Origin: Shewanella psychromarinicola
Lineage (GTDB): Bacteria > Pseudomonadota > Gammaproteobacteria > Enterobacterales > Shewanellaceae
Direction: 5' to 3'
DNA length: 64,000 nucleotides
NCBI RefSeq assembly: GCF_003855155.1
Contig: NZ_CP034073.1
Location: 1,736,001 to 1,800,000 of the forward strand
In this document: in pieces, positions 1 to 8,127 of the stretch
Layout: each line of letters begins with the position of its first letter
How positions within the stretch are numbered: the stretch's first letter is position 1
Notes under the pieces: generated by a model
Database searches by the model: none
What the model was told of the DNA's origin: nothing
Seen by the model: the letters and a program-made list of their open reading frames with translations, nothing else
Position numbers and translations under genes: made by a program

Positions 1-509
1 AGTTGAATACTGACATCCATATCCAGCGTTTCTGCCCATTGCAGTGTGGTTAGTTGCGCCTTAAGGTAATGGTCGCGTTCAAATTCACGTTGTGAAATAG
101 CTAAGATAATTTTACTGTCATCTTCTTGGCTCACGCCAAGACGCATAGCCATAATTTGGTCGTCTAAGTAAGTCTCGACTTTCTCTAAAAAGGCCATTTG
201 GCTTTGCACTAAGGCTACTAGGTATTGTTGGTCTGCGTCTGGTGCAGCAATTAACTGACCAATTTTGTCGTGTAATTCAGATGATTTATCGTTAATACGA
301 TACTCAGTAAATGCACGCTGTTCACCTTTTGTCTGCAGCAATAATAGGCTTTCTTGCTCGATAGTTTGTTGTAAGCGGCTTATTTTATCTTGAGTATTGG
401 TTAGCTGACTCACGGCGACAATTGGAACCACGACATCTTGTTCAGCACGAAGAGATGGCGACGTAAACATTGCCAAGGTGAATAATAACGAAAGTAAAAT
501 CCGTAGCAT
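1..509 (-). CDS. Mechanosensitive-channel-like protein, N-terminal part (runs off the window)
   Basis: The minus strand reads from an ATG at 507-509 to the window edge without a stop, about 169 codons. The protein opens with a signal peptide (MLRILLSLLFTLAMF, then a cut near SLRA-E). A Glu/Gln/Lys-rich, probably coiled-coil periplasmic region follows. This layout is typical of the extended N-terminus of MscK/MscS-type channels in this group, but the membrane part lies outside the window, so the name is an inference. The gene has lost its native leader: an IS630 element begins one base upstream of the ATG. The original Shine-Dalgarno (AAAGGA on the minus strand, near 1620-1625) now lies 1.1 kb away, so translation is probably impaired. 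Confidence 0.55.
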   Translation of the reverse strand, partial: MLRILLSLLFTLAMFTSPSLRAEQDVVVPIVAVSQLTNTQDKISRLQQTIEQESLLLLQTKGEQRAFTEYRINDKSSELHDKIGQLIAAPDADQQYLVALVQSQMAFLEKVETYLDDQIMAMRLGVSQEDDSKIILAISQREFERDHYLKAQLTTLQWAETLDMDVSIQ

Positions 510-510
510 A

Positions 511-1611
511 TACCCGTGATCATTGAAAATGCTTGATTTTGTCCCAAATGGGATCATCATAGCCCCATGAAACAAATTACACTCTCGCCAGAACAAAAAG
601 TAGCATTGGAAACTCGACATAAAAGCTCGAGTGATAGGCGTGAGTGTGATCGCATTAAAGCCATTTTACTACGCGATGAAAATTGGCCAACGCCAATGAT
701 TGCCCAAGCGTTACGTATTCACGAAACGACCGTAGTTCGATACATTGATGCCTATGCTCACGACCAAAAACTCACGTGTAATAGTGGCGGCTCCTTAAGT
801 TATCTGAGTCAAGAGCAAACTGAACTATTGATTGCACACCTGTGTGAGGTGACCTACTTGCATAGCCATCAAATAGTCGCTTATATCTCAGAACAATTTC
901 AGATTAAGTACACAGTGTCAGGCCTCAATAAATGGCTGCATAAACATCAGTTCAGCTATAAAAACCCTAAAGGGGTTCCTCACAAATTTGATGAAGACAA
1001 ACAAACGGCTTTCATTGAATATTATGAGCAACTAAAATCCTCGTTAACCCCTGATGAACCGTTATTATTTATGGATGCGGTTCATCCGACCCAAGCCACA
1101 AAAATCACCGCTGGCTGGATAAAAAAAGGCGTTGATAAACCGATAGAAACGACGGGAAGCCGAACCCGTATTAACGTGGTTGGTGCAATCCGACTTGGTC
1201 ACTTAACAGAAGCGGTCATTGAGCAATATAGCAAAACGGTTAACGGTGCATCCATCATCGATTTTTTAAACCAAATTAGAGCGCGTTACTCAACAAGTGG
1301 TGTTATCCATTTGGTGCTTGATGGCGCTGGATACCATCGAAATGCCTTAGTGGTTAAAGAGGCTAAAAATCTGAATATAACATTGCATTACCTGCCGCCT
1401 TATAGTCCAAATTTAAACCCAATAGAACGATTGTGGAAGGTGATGAATAAACATGCGAGGAATGGGCAATACTTCGCAACGACAAAAGAATTCCGACGAA
1501 AAATCACTGACTTTTTTAGCATCACCCTCCCCGATATTGCCGATACACTCGGTGATACAATTAATGATAACTTTCAGAAATTAAAAACTGCAGTTTGAAT
1601 TCACTTGAGTA
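511..1611 (+). mobile_element. IS630-family insertion sequence
   Basis: The element carries one complete transposase. Its ends are imperfect inverted repeats: the left begins TACCCGTGATCATT at 511, and the right, read on the minus strand from 1611, begins TACTCAAGTGAATT. A TA dinucleotide flanks both ends (509-510 and 1612-1613), matching the TA target duplication known for IS630. Joining the flanks restores an ATG preceded by AAAGGACGACCTT on the minus strand, a normal start for the gene at 1-509. The insertion therefore looks recent and precise. Confidence 0.8.
567..1598 (+). CDS. IS630-family transposase
   Basis: This 343-residue protein has an N-terminal helix-turn-helix part (about 20-75, including IAQALRIHETTVVRYI) and a DDE catalytic domain. 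The acidic residues are visible as the Asp in LLFMDAVHPTQ, the Asp in HLVLDGAGYH and the Glu in PNLNPIERLWK. The last of these is the family's typical C-terminal block. Length and motif order fit a full IS630 transposase, and the frame is intact, so the element may still be active. It is the only gene of the IS. It points away from the channel gene it disrupts, and the short left end leaves no obvious ribosome site for that gene. Confidence 0.9.
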   Translation: MKQITLSPEQKVALETRHKSSSDRRECDRIKAILLRDENWPTPMIAQALRIHETTVVRYIDAYAHDQKLTCNSGGSLSYLSQEQTELLIAHLCEVTYLHSHQIVAYISEQFQIKYTVSGLNKWLHKHQFSYKNPKGVPHKFDEDKQTAFIEYYEQLKSSLTPDEPLLFMDAVHPTQATKITAGWIKKGVDKPIETTGSRTRINVVGAIRLGHLTEAVIEQYSKTVNGASIIDFLNQIRARYSTSGVIHLVLDGAGYHRNALVVKEAKNLNITLHYLPPYSPNLNPIERLWKVMNKHARNGQYFATTKEFRRKITDFFSITLPDIADTLGDTINDNFQKLKTAV

Positions 1612-1613
1612 TA

Positions 1614-1736
1614 TAAGGTCGTCCTTTGACGCTGAGTTTTGCATATAATAGTCGAAAATTCCTGTTGGAGCCAAGTACAGTAATGGGTCGGTTAATTTGT
1701 TATACTTGCCGCCATTATTGAACCGAGGGAATTCTC
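1614..1736. promoter_or_regulatory. Original divergent promoter region of the channel gene and the zinc-ribbon gene
   Basis: Before the IS630 insertion this was the shared spacer between the minus-strand channel gene and the plus-strand gene at 1737. On the minus strand it still holds AAAGGA about nine bases before the restored ATG position and an A/T-rich TATTATAT stretch that could be a -10. On the plus strand a GAGGGAATTCTC just before 1737 supplies that gene's ribosome site. Confidence 0.4.
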
Positions 1737-2066
1737 ATGTCGCTGCAATGTGCTCATTGCTATAAATCTTTTTCAATTGCGAAAGTGACTGGCAGTCGCG
1801 GCAAAGGTTTGTCGGTAGAAGTGCAATGTCCGCACTGTTTGGCTTGGCTTGGGCATAATAAATTACTGGCAATTGCCAAAATAGTGGGGTTTTATGGTGG
1901 CGTAATCTCAGCCGCAGTAGGTTATTTTGTTGAGGGTGTTGGATTTATCACCACGCCATTGATTATTTTGGCCGTTATCATGGTTGGTATCTCGCACGTT
2001 ATGGACCATTTACTGCTGATTGAAGCCCCTGAAAATGATCCAAATCTAGCGCCTACTGTTAAATAA
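1737..2066 (+). CDS. Small membrane protein with two CxxC zinc-ribbon motifs
   Basis: This 109-residue protein has two cysteine pairs in its first 35 residues (CAHC near 5-8 and CPHC near 31-34), suggesting a single bound zinc. Two hydrophobic segments follow (about 45-65 and 70-92), and the tail is short and acidic. No enzyme motif is visible. The start is supported by GAGGGA just upstream. It is an unrecognised conserved-type protein of the inner membrane, and I assign no function. The neighbour at 2072-2197 is convergent with it. Confidence 0.7.
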   Translation: MSLQCAHCYKSFSIAKVTGSRGKGLSVEVQCPHCLAWLGHNKLLAIAKIVGFYGGVISAAVGYFVEGVGFITTPLIILAVIMVGISHVMDHLLLIEAPENDPNLAPTVK

Positions 2067-2071
2067 AAGCG

Positions 2072-2197
2072 TTATTTAACCTCAATAACTTGGCTTTCGA
2101 GTGATGCTTCAACGTAGTAAATCCCGCCTAGCACGACCGTTGCAACAATAAGCATCACTAAAATAACCCCGATGTTTTGACGAATAAATTGTGGCAT
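2072..2197 (-). CDS. Small single-pass membrane protein (41 aa)
   Basis: The frame reads MPQFIRQNIGVILVMLIVAT and continues to a stop at 2072-2074. It has one strongly hydrophobic segment (about 9-28) and a charged tail ending VIEVK. An AGGAC ribosome site lies about nine bases before the ATG on the minus strand. The N-terminus is positive and the tail mixed, suggesting one membrane span. Coding is supported by the clean start context and a membrane-like sequence pattern, but no family is recognised. Confidence 0.55.
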   Translation of the reverse strand: MPQFIRQNIGVILVMLIVATVVLGGIYYVEASLESQVIEVK

Positions 2198-2298
2198 GGT
2201 GTTTGTCCTGTAATGGTGATGTTTTACACATGCTTTATGGTATGAGTAATAGCTTAAGCATATCTTAAAAATAACGCTTTAGTTACTCATTATAGTCG

Positions 2299-2317
2299 TT
2301 AATGTTATATGTTAATT
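2299..2317. promoter_or_regulatory. Possible Zur-like half site before the zinc operon
   Basis: AATGTTATA at 2301-2309 equals one half of the enterobacterial Zur box, but the second half (expected TATAACATT) is not kept. It lies about 120 bp before the zinc-uptake operon, where Zur control would be expected. This is a weak call based on one half site and position. Confidence 0.2.
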
Positions 2318-2425
2318 ATGACCATAGTGAATATGTCACATGAATTGTCACAATCTAAAGGTTGCTTTTCGGCGACGGTCTTTTACACTTGGGCTCACTT
2401 TTATTAACCTGATGGAGTTGTGCTG

Positions 2426-2716
2426 GTGAGTTCCCGCATCAAAATAAGACGAACTATCGCAATCTGGCTTAGTGCCATCTTGATTGTGTTGTCTATTGCG
2501 GCGTCTGCGCACTCAGTAAAACATCTCGATGACGGCGTACAAAATCATTGTACTTTGTGTTTTCATCAGCATCAGCTTAATAAAACGCTTCACTCTTCTC
2601 CTTTTGTGTTTGCCATTATTAAGCAAACGTTCGAGCGTCAGCAATATACGCTGCCTTTTTTATTCAGTGTATTCCAATCTTACTACCACAGCCGTGCCCC
2701 TCCCGCATCTCGTTAG
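2426..2716 (+). CDS. Small secreted His/Cys protein at the head of a zinc-uptake operon
   Basis: The protein is about 96 residues. The GTG at 2426 is preferred over the one at 2420 because GGAG (2414-2417) is then eight bases upstream. It has a signal-anchor segment (IAIWLSAILIVLSIAASAHS) followed by a metal-binding-looking stretch with NHCTLCFHQHQ and several other His residues. Similar ~100-residue proteins preceding zinc ABC genes in Vibrio and Shewanella are annotated as DUF2607-type putative zinc chaperones. That link is from memory and position, not proven here. It lies about 90 bp before the porin, on the same strand, and is probably part of the same operon. The product would act in the periplasm. 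Confidence 0.6.
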   Translation: MSSRIKIRRTIAIWLSAILIVLSIAASAHSVKHLDDGVQNHCTLCFHQHQLNKTLHSSPFVFAIIKQTFERQQYTLPFLFSVFQSYYHSRAPPASR

Positions 2717-2803
2717 TCCAACATTGTAATTAATTAATTTCCGTTATCTGCTGGTTTATTTTAAACCCAGGTAGGCGGCTACTTGTTGTATTTTGGAGAT
2801 ATT

Positions 2804-4000
2804 ATGTCTGCGTTAAACACACGTGTTTCGTTACTGGCACTGGCTTGTGCTGTGAGTTCTTATTCTGCAATGGCAGAAAATTCTAGTCTAACTAATCCTA
2901 GTATTAGTGCGGTACTCGATGGTTATTATCAAACCGGCGATCGACCATTGGCTGAACGTGCCGAAGGTTTTGGTTTAGGCGAAACTGAATTGGCCTTAAG
3001 CGCCAATATTGATGAGATGTTTTACGGTAAAGTAACTGCAGTGGTTGAGTCTCATGATGGCGAAACAGAGCTCAATTTAGAAGAAGCCTTTATCCAAACG
3101 TTAGCTATGCCATACGGTTTATCGGTTCGTGCGGGTCGTTTCTTATCGGATATTGGTTACTTAAATAACCAACATTTACATACAGATGCATTTTCGGAAC
3201 GTCCTGCCGCATATCGTGCATTTTTAGGTGGTCATTATTTTGATGATGGTATTCGTTTAAACTATGTTGCCCCAACGGATCTTTACTGGACCATGGGTGT
3301 TGAAGCATTTAAAGGTGAAAGCCTACGCGCTACAGATGAACACGGTGAGCGTGATTTTGATGATGTTGGCGTTTATACCGCCTTAACCAAGATCGGTGGC
3401 GATATCGGCATTGAAAGTTCTTGGCTGCTAGGCTTGAGTTACCTTCGCAATCAAAATGGTCAAGCTTATGCAGAGGATGAGCATGAAGATGCCGTGGTTG
3501 ATGAAGAAGGACACACTGAACATAGCCATAGTGCGTCATATACAGGTGAAAACACCTATATTGCAGACTTTGTCTATAAGTGGGCACCCAATGGCAATTA
3601 CAAGTACCAAAATTTAACCTTGAGTGGTGAATATTTTAGAGTGACTGATATTTTTGCTGCAGAGCCAGGGCATATCCTTGATGCTGATGATGAGGAGATA
3701 AATTCTGATGATTACCATCAAGGTTGGTATGTAAGCAGTGTGTATCAATTCTCGCCAAGTTGGTCTGCTGGTGTTCGTTATGGCCAAATTGATACTTATG
3801 AGAATCACGAAGATCACCTAGAACCACAGAAATTAAAAGAGTCTGAAGTGAGCCTTGCTTGGCATAGTAGTCATTTTTCTACCGTGCGCTTGCAATACAC
3901 TCATCAGACTGGGACCAATTTCGATGGTTTTGAAGATGATAATATCCTTACTCTACAATATGTTATGTCATTAGGAGCTCACGGTGCGCATCAATTCTAA
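2804..4000 (+). CDS. Outer-membrane porin-like protein, probable zinc porin
   Basis: The protein is about 398 residues from the ATG at 2804, chosen because GGAGAT lies just before it; an upstream ATG-less extension exists but lacks a site. A signal peptide ends near SAMA-E. The rest is alternating beta-strand sequence typical of a barrel and ends in a terminal aromatic (GAHGAHQF). A loop around residues 225-245 is rich in Asp, Glu and His (EDEHEDA, EGHTEHSHS) and fits surface capture of Zn2+ or a similar cation. It overlaps the binding-protein gene by 17 bases, so the two are co-translated. It probably lets zinc cross the outer membrane for the ABC importer encoded next. Substrate is inferred from the His-rich loop and the neighbours. 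Confidence 0.7.
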   Translation: MSALNTRVSLLALACAVSSYSAMAENSSLTNPSISAVLDGYYQTGDRPLAERAEGFGLGETELALSANIDEMFYGKVTAVVESHDGETELNLEEAFIQTLAMPYGLSVRAGRFLSDIGYLNNQHLHTDAFSERPAAYRAFLGGHYFDDGIRLNYVAPTDLYWTMGVEAFKGESLRATDEHGERDFDDVGVYTALTKIGGDIGIESSWLLGLSYLRNQNGQAYAEDEHEDAVVDEEGHTEHSHSASYTGENTYIADFVYKWAPNGNYKYQNLTLSGEYFRVTDIFAAEPGHILDADDEEINSDDYHQGWYVSSVYQFSPSWSAGVRYGQIDTYENHEDHLEPQKLKESEVSLAWHSSHFSTVRLQYTHQTGTNFDGFEDDNILTLQYVMSLGAHGAHQF

Positions 4001-4889
4001 ATTGCTTTTAGCAGTGACTTCAATGTCGTTGCTGTTTACCGCGACAGCCAAAGCGGAACTTAACGTGTTTGCTTGTGAACCTGAATATGCAGCATTAGCG
4101 CAAACCTTAGCACCTGATGCGAGAGTCTATTCGGCGACCACAGCGATGCAAGACCCACATCAAGTGCAAGCACGACCTAGCTTGATTGCCAAAATGCGCC
4201 AAGCTGATTTGGTCGTCTGTGCTGGGGCTGATTTAGAAATCGGTTGGTTGCCTATGCTACAAATGAAGTCTGCTAATCCGAAGGTTAACTCAACGGATAA
4301 AGGACTGTTTTTTGCGGCCGACCAAATTGATACCCTTGATAAGTTAGCCAGCGTTGATCGTTCAATGGGCGATGTGCATGCAAAGGGCAATCCCCATTTG
4401 CATTTAGATCCCGAGCGGATGTTGACGGTTGCACAAGCGCTGAGTGCTAAGCTCGCTGAAGTCGATCCTGATAATGCCAGTCGTTATACCCAGTCATTGA
4501 GCGACTTTAGTCAACGTTGGCAAGCTAAAATACCCCAATGGCAACAGCAAGCTAAAAACTTAGCCGGTAAAAAGGTCATTGCGTACCATTCTAGCTTTCG
4601 TTATCTATTTAATTGGATCGGCATTGAACAAGTGGCCGACCTTGAACCTAAACCCGGTTTAGCGCCGACCAGCAGTCATTTAGCTAAATTACTCACCCGC
4701 GCTGAAAAAGGTGATGTGATGGCAGTGATCGTGGCGTCATACCAAGATGAGCGGGGGGCTAAATGGTTAGGTGAACGTGCCAATCTGCCGGTCTTGGTGT
4801 TGCCTATTTCTGTGGGGGGCAACGATCAAAGTACCGACTTAATTAGCCTCTATGACAGCTTGCTTACATTATTGAATGGAGTGAAATAA
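3984..4889 (+). CDS. Periplasmic zinc/metal-binding protein of an ABC importer (ZnuA-like)
   Basis: This 301-residue protein starts at GTG 3984, with TAGGAG about eight bases before it. The signal peptide ends at TAKA-E (residue 24). The cluster A-I (TroA/ZnuA) pattern of metal-binding histidines is visible: H59 in DPHQVQ, H138/H140 in NPHLHLDP and H202 in IAYHSSF. An acidic residue in SYQDERGAK may complete the site. It lacks the long His-rich loop of many ZnuA proteins. The porin upstream is rich in His instead. It should deliver zinc (or manganese) to the permease that starts four bases after its stop. Confidence 0.8.
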   Translation: MRINSKLLLAVTSMSLLFTATAKAELNVFACEPEYAALAQTLAPDARVYSATTAMQDPHQVQARPSLIAKMRQADLVVCAGADLEIGWLPMLQMKSANPKVNSTDKGLFFAADQIDTLDKLASVDRSMGDVHAKGNPHLHLDPERMLTVAQALSAKLAEVDPDNASRYTQSLSDFSQRWQAKIPQWQQQAKNLAGKKVIAYHSSFRYLFNWIGIEQVADLEPKPGLAPTSSHLAKLLTRAEKGDVMAVIVASYQDERGAKWLGERANLPVLVLPISVGGNDQSTDLISLYDSLLTLLNGVK

Positions 4890-4893
4890 CACT

Positions 4894-5682
4894 ATGTTTG
4901 ATGTTGAGTTACTGTCTATTCTATTGCCTGCGTTAGTGGCAGGACTATTAGTGTTATCAACCCATGTGTTGTTAGGTCAGCAAGTGCTCAAGCGTGGCAT
5001 TATCTTCATCGATTTGGCTATCGCTCAAGTTGCTGCGTTGGGCGCAATCGTATCGCACATGGATCATAGAGTAGAAGCGTTACCGTTTGCTCATGTGTGG
5101 ATGCCAGCCTTGTTTGCATTAGCCGGTGCAGGCGTTATCGCTTGGATGGCAAAGCATTTAGTTGGTGAGCTTGAAGCCTTTATTGGTTGCTTTTATGTAC
5201 TGAGCGCAGTGGCGGCAATGTTGCTACTCGCCAATGATCCTCATGGTGCTGAGTTACTCAAGCAGTTAATGTCTGGTCAAATCTTGTGGGTCAGTTGGTC
5301 TCAGTTAGTGTTACCAGCCATGGTTTCAGCGGCTATAATTGGGATTATTATCGTTAAACCACGGGTGTTAGATGGCGGCGGTTTTTACTTTTTATTTGCA
5401 TTAGTGATTACCTTGTCGGTAGAGTTAGTCGGCGTGTATTTAGTGTTTAGCACGTTAATTTTACCCGCGTTGGCATTAAACAAATATCAAGGTAAAACCA
5501 AGCTTGCTTGGGCTTATGGGGTCGGAGTTGTTGGTTATATTGCTGGGCTTGTATTGTCTGCTAGTTATGATTTACCCAGTGGTGCAGCCATTGTTGCGAC
5601 ATTAGCGTTAAGCGCATTGTTGTTTAGAACCTTTCTGAAATTGCGCTCATCGACAGCGGTTGGTCAACCTGCTAATAGCTAA
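4894..5682 (+). CDS. Metal ABC transporter permease (ZnuB/MntB-like)
   Basis: This 262-residue inner-membrane protein has about seven or eight hydrophobic segments. It belongs to the ABC-3 permease family by overall pattern, including the GIIFIDLAIAQVAALG segment near residue 35 and SVELVGVYLVFSTLILPA near 175. It follows the binding protein by four bases. No ATP-binding subunit gene accompanies it, unlike standard znuABC sets, so the ATPase must be encoded elsewhere. The downstream stretch to 5807 has no clear terminator. Zinc is the likely substrate given the His-rich operon partners; manganese cannot be excluded. Confidence 0.8.
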   Translation: MFDVELLSILLPALVAGLLVLSTHVLLGQQVLKRGIIFIDLAIAQVAALGAIVSHMDHRVEALPFAHVWMPALFALAGAGVIAWMAKHLVGELEAFIGCFYVLSAVAAMLLLANDPHGAELLKQLMSGQILWVSWSQLVLPAMVSAAIIGIIIVKPRVLDGGGFYFLFALVITLSVELVGVYLVFSTLILPALALNKYQGKTKLAWAYGVGVVGYIAGLVLSASYDLPSGAAIVATLALSALLFRTFLKLRSSTAVGQPANS

Positions 5683-5822
5683 TAGCTAACCTGTCATATA
5701 AACGAGGTTATTCTGCCCCACATCACAGGGGCAGAGTATTTCAGCTTACATATGTAAACAAAACGTTGAGTCCCTAGACTGGCGTCGTTATACTGTCGCC
5801 AATTTTATTGCAGGAGTATGTT

Positions 5823-6557
5823 GTGCTGCTTATCGCTCGTTTAATTATTCTCGCCGTGCTGTTATTTTTAGCCTTTGTATTTGCAATTGTTATTTGCCTT
5901 TTTCGGCCAATGCATCGCGACAATGTACATCTGGTTGCCCGTTTTTTTGGTTCGGTTGCACCGGTATTAGGTATTAAGGTCATTAGACGTGCTCATCCAG
6001 TCAGTGCAACATCGCAACCGTGTATTTATTTAGCCAATCATCAAAATAATTTTGATTTATTTACTCATACGTCAGTTGTGCCTAAAGGGACTGTCAGCTT
6101 AGGTAAAAAGAGCTTGGTGTGGGTACCCTTATTCGGGCAAATTTATTGGCTATCAGGCAATATCCTTATCGATCGTAACAATCGTCATAGTGCATTTGAT
6201 ACTATGGCTAAAACCGTTGATAAAATGAAGAATAAACTCCTGTCAGTGTGGATATTTCCTGAAGGGACTCGTTCACGTGGTCGTGGATTATTACCATTTA
6301 AAGTCGGCGCATTCTATACTGCTGTTGCGGCTCAGGCGACGATAGTGCCAGTATTGGCTTCTTGTCAGAACCACATTAAGCTTAATCGTTGGAACAACGG
6401 CGTGGTGATTGTAGAAATGCTTGAGCCGATTGCAACGACAGGCTTAAGCAAGAGTGATGTGAAAGCGTTAAGCGCTAAGGTGCATCAAGTGATGTCAGCG
6501 CGTTCGGTTGAATTAAACAAAGAAGCCAAAGCATTAACGCTGCAAGCGAGAGCATAA
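5823..6557 (+). CDS. plsC: 1-acyl-sn-glycerol-3-phosphate acyltransferase (PlsC family)
   Basis: This enzyme transfers an acyl chain to lysophosphatidate at the inner membrane to form phosphatidate. About 244 residues are predicted from GTG 5823, preferred because AGGAG (5812-5816) lies six bases upstream; the frame is open from 5808. An N-terminal membrane anchor is followed by the catalytic NHQNNFD (the HX4D motif, H73 and D78) and the FPEGTRSRG substrate-binding block near 146-154. Length matches the family. Other lysophospholipid acyltransferases share these motifs, so the exact acceptor is not certain. It stands alone between the zinc operon and rraB. Confidence 0.85.
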   Translation: MLLIARLIILAVLLFLAFVFAIVICLFRPMHRDNVHLVARFFGSVAPVLGIKVIRRAHPVSATSQPCIYLANHQNNFDLFTHTSVVPKGTVSLGKKSLVWVPLFGQIYWLSGNILIDRNNRHSAFDTMAKTVDKMKNKLLSVWIFPEGTRSRGRGLLPFKVGAFYTAVAAQATIVPVLASCQNHIKLNRWNNGVVIVEMLEPIATTGLSKSDVKALSAKVHQVMSARSVELNKEAKALTLQARA

Positions 6558-6658
6558 CACGGTTATCGGTCGCCAAAGATCGGCCATAAGCTCGCAACTT
6601 GTGTCAGTTTGGGTATAATTGACTAAATTTTTTACCAGTCTTATTTACGGAGTAATCC

Positions 6659-7072
6659 ATGTCTGTTGAGCGTCAGTTAAAAGAACAATTTGCTGAAAAT
6701 CTCGAAATTGTTGATGCCTTACTTGCTGATGGTTCAGAGCCTGATGCGGAATATACTATTGAGCATCATTTTTCGGCGACTAATTTTGATCGCCTAGAAA
6801 AAGCCGCTGTTGATGCCTTTAAGCTTGGTTTTGAAGTGAACGATGCAGAAGAAATGGAACTTGACGATGGCTCAGTTATTTTCTGTTTTGACGCCATTGC
6901 CAAGCATAAGTTAGAGGTTCCATTACTGGATAAAGCCTGTGAACAGTTGATTCTATTAGCGGCCAAGCAAAAAGTGGATTATGACGGTTGGGGCACTTTC
7001 TTTGTCGGTGATGATGAAGATGAAGACGACGATGAAGACGATGACGATGAAGTAGATGATAAATTTCATTAA
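6659..7072 (+). CDS. rraB: Ribonuclease E inhibitor RraB
   Basis: The 137-residue protein matches RraB in length and form: a compact alpha/beta domain with [12 protein letters not shown] near 108-119 and a very acidic C-terminal tail of nearly all Asp and Glu (about 120-134). RraB binds the C-terminal half of RNase E and alters mRNA turnover. ACGGAG lies just before the ATG. A strong hairpin terminator follows at 7095. It appears to be a single-gene unit convergent with the diguanylate cyclase. Confidence 0.88.
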   Translation: MSVERQLKEQFAENLEIVDALLADGSEPDAEYTIEHHFSATNFDRLEKAAVDAFKLGFEVNDAEEMELDDGSVIFCFDAIAKHKLEVPLLDKACEQLILLAAKQKVDYDGWGTFFVGDDEDEDDDEDDDDEVDDKFH

Positions 7073-7094
7073 CAAATCGATTATTTAATAAGAT

Positions 7095-7129
7095 AAAAAA
7101 ACGCCCATCAATGATGAGCGTTTTTTTTT
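7095..7129. terminator. Bidirectional hairpin terminator between rraB and the diguanylate cyclase gene
   Basis: A-rich ACGCCCATCA pairs with TGATGAGCGT, followed by nine T on the plus strand and preceded by A residues. It can therefore act in both directions between the two convergent genes. Confidence 0.8.
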
Positions 7130-7155
7130 GGTTATAGGCTATCGTTGATAGGCGA

Positions 7156-8112
7156 TTATTTATAGATAATACTTTTATTACGGCCTTGTTGCTTAGCGAC
7201 ATATAGGGCTTTATCAGCACCAGATAACCAGTTTGAGCTACTGTCTATTGCTGAGTCTAAATCGTTAATCCCTAAACTTACCGTCACTTTTATAAGCCGA
7301 TTTTCGAATGTCACTTCAGACGCTTCAATGCGTTTTCGTAAACGTTCGGTAAAGTTCAGGGCATCTTCTGCTGTCGTTTTAGATAACACCACCCCAAATT
7401 CTTCACCGCCATAACGGCCAGCACAGTCTGTTTCACGTAACGCTTGCGTTAACAAATAGGCAATATGTTGGATCACTTTGTCACCGGCAGGGTGACCATA
7501 TTCATCGTTAATACGCTTAAAATTATCGATATCAATCATCACCAATGACGCCGCATCACCGTAGCGTGAATAACGATCGAATTCTTTTTCCATGCAGCTT
7601 TGCCAATGGCGACGATTATACAATTGGGTTAACCCGTCGATTTGGCTGAGTTGTTCAAGTTGCTCGTTGGCTGATTTTAGTTGCAGTTTGTTGACCGCAA
7701 TGTCTGTTACATCATAGACAATAATGCTGATATGAGTGATTTGGCCGGTTAATGACGCTAATGGTAATAAGGTAATGTTTTGAAACATAAAATCGGCTCG
7801 ACCCGTTACTGGACGATAGTTTTTAAATTGGAATACATAGGGACGTTGTTCCCAACTAATAAACGTACGATTTTTAAGTAAAAAAACCGATTCCATTTTT
7901 TGTTTTAACCAACTGGCCGGTAAACCTGGAAACTTTTCAAAGAGATTATCACCTTTAATCGAATTGGGTGACACGCCACTGTGGTTTTCCATAAAACCGT
8001 TCCAAAGTTGGATGTTATAGTCGCGATCGAGCACCACTAAACCCACCTCGATGGTTTGTACCATATCGATTAGCCAGTGGAGTTCGTTCATCGCACTTTG
8101 GTCATTTGACAT
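7156..8112 (-). CDS. Diguanylate cyclase with N-terminal PAS domain
   Basis: This 318-residue cytoplasmic protein has a PAS-like sensor (about 10-130) and a GGDEF domain (about 155-315). The active site is GGEEF, so it is predicted to make cyclic di-GMP. An RETD inhibitory I-site lies exactly five residues before it, predicting product feedback. No membrane segment is seen. It lies 15 bases downstream of the response regulator gene on the same strand, so the pair is an operon. The regulator may control the cyclase or share its input. Confidence 0.9.
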   Translation of the reverse strand: MSNDQSAMNELHWLIDMVQTIEVGLVVLDRDYNIQLWNGFMENHSGVSPNSIKGDNLFEKFPGLPASWLKQKMESVFLLKNRTFISWEQRPYVFQFKNYRPVTGRADFMFQNITLLPLASLTGQITHISIIVYDVTDIAVNKLQLKSANEQLEQLSQIDGLTQLYNRRHWQSCMEKEFDRYSRYGDAASLVMIDIDNFKRINDEYGHPAGDKVIQHIAYLLTQALRETDCAGRYGGEEFGVVLSKTTAEDALNFTERLRKRIEASEVTFENRLIKVTVSLGINDLDSAIDSSSNWLSGADKALYVAKQQGRNKSIIYK

Positions 8113-8127
8113 AAAAAGTATCCAAGG

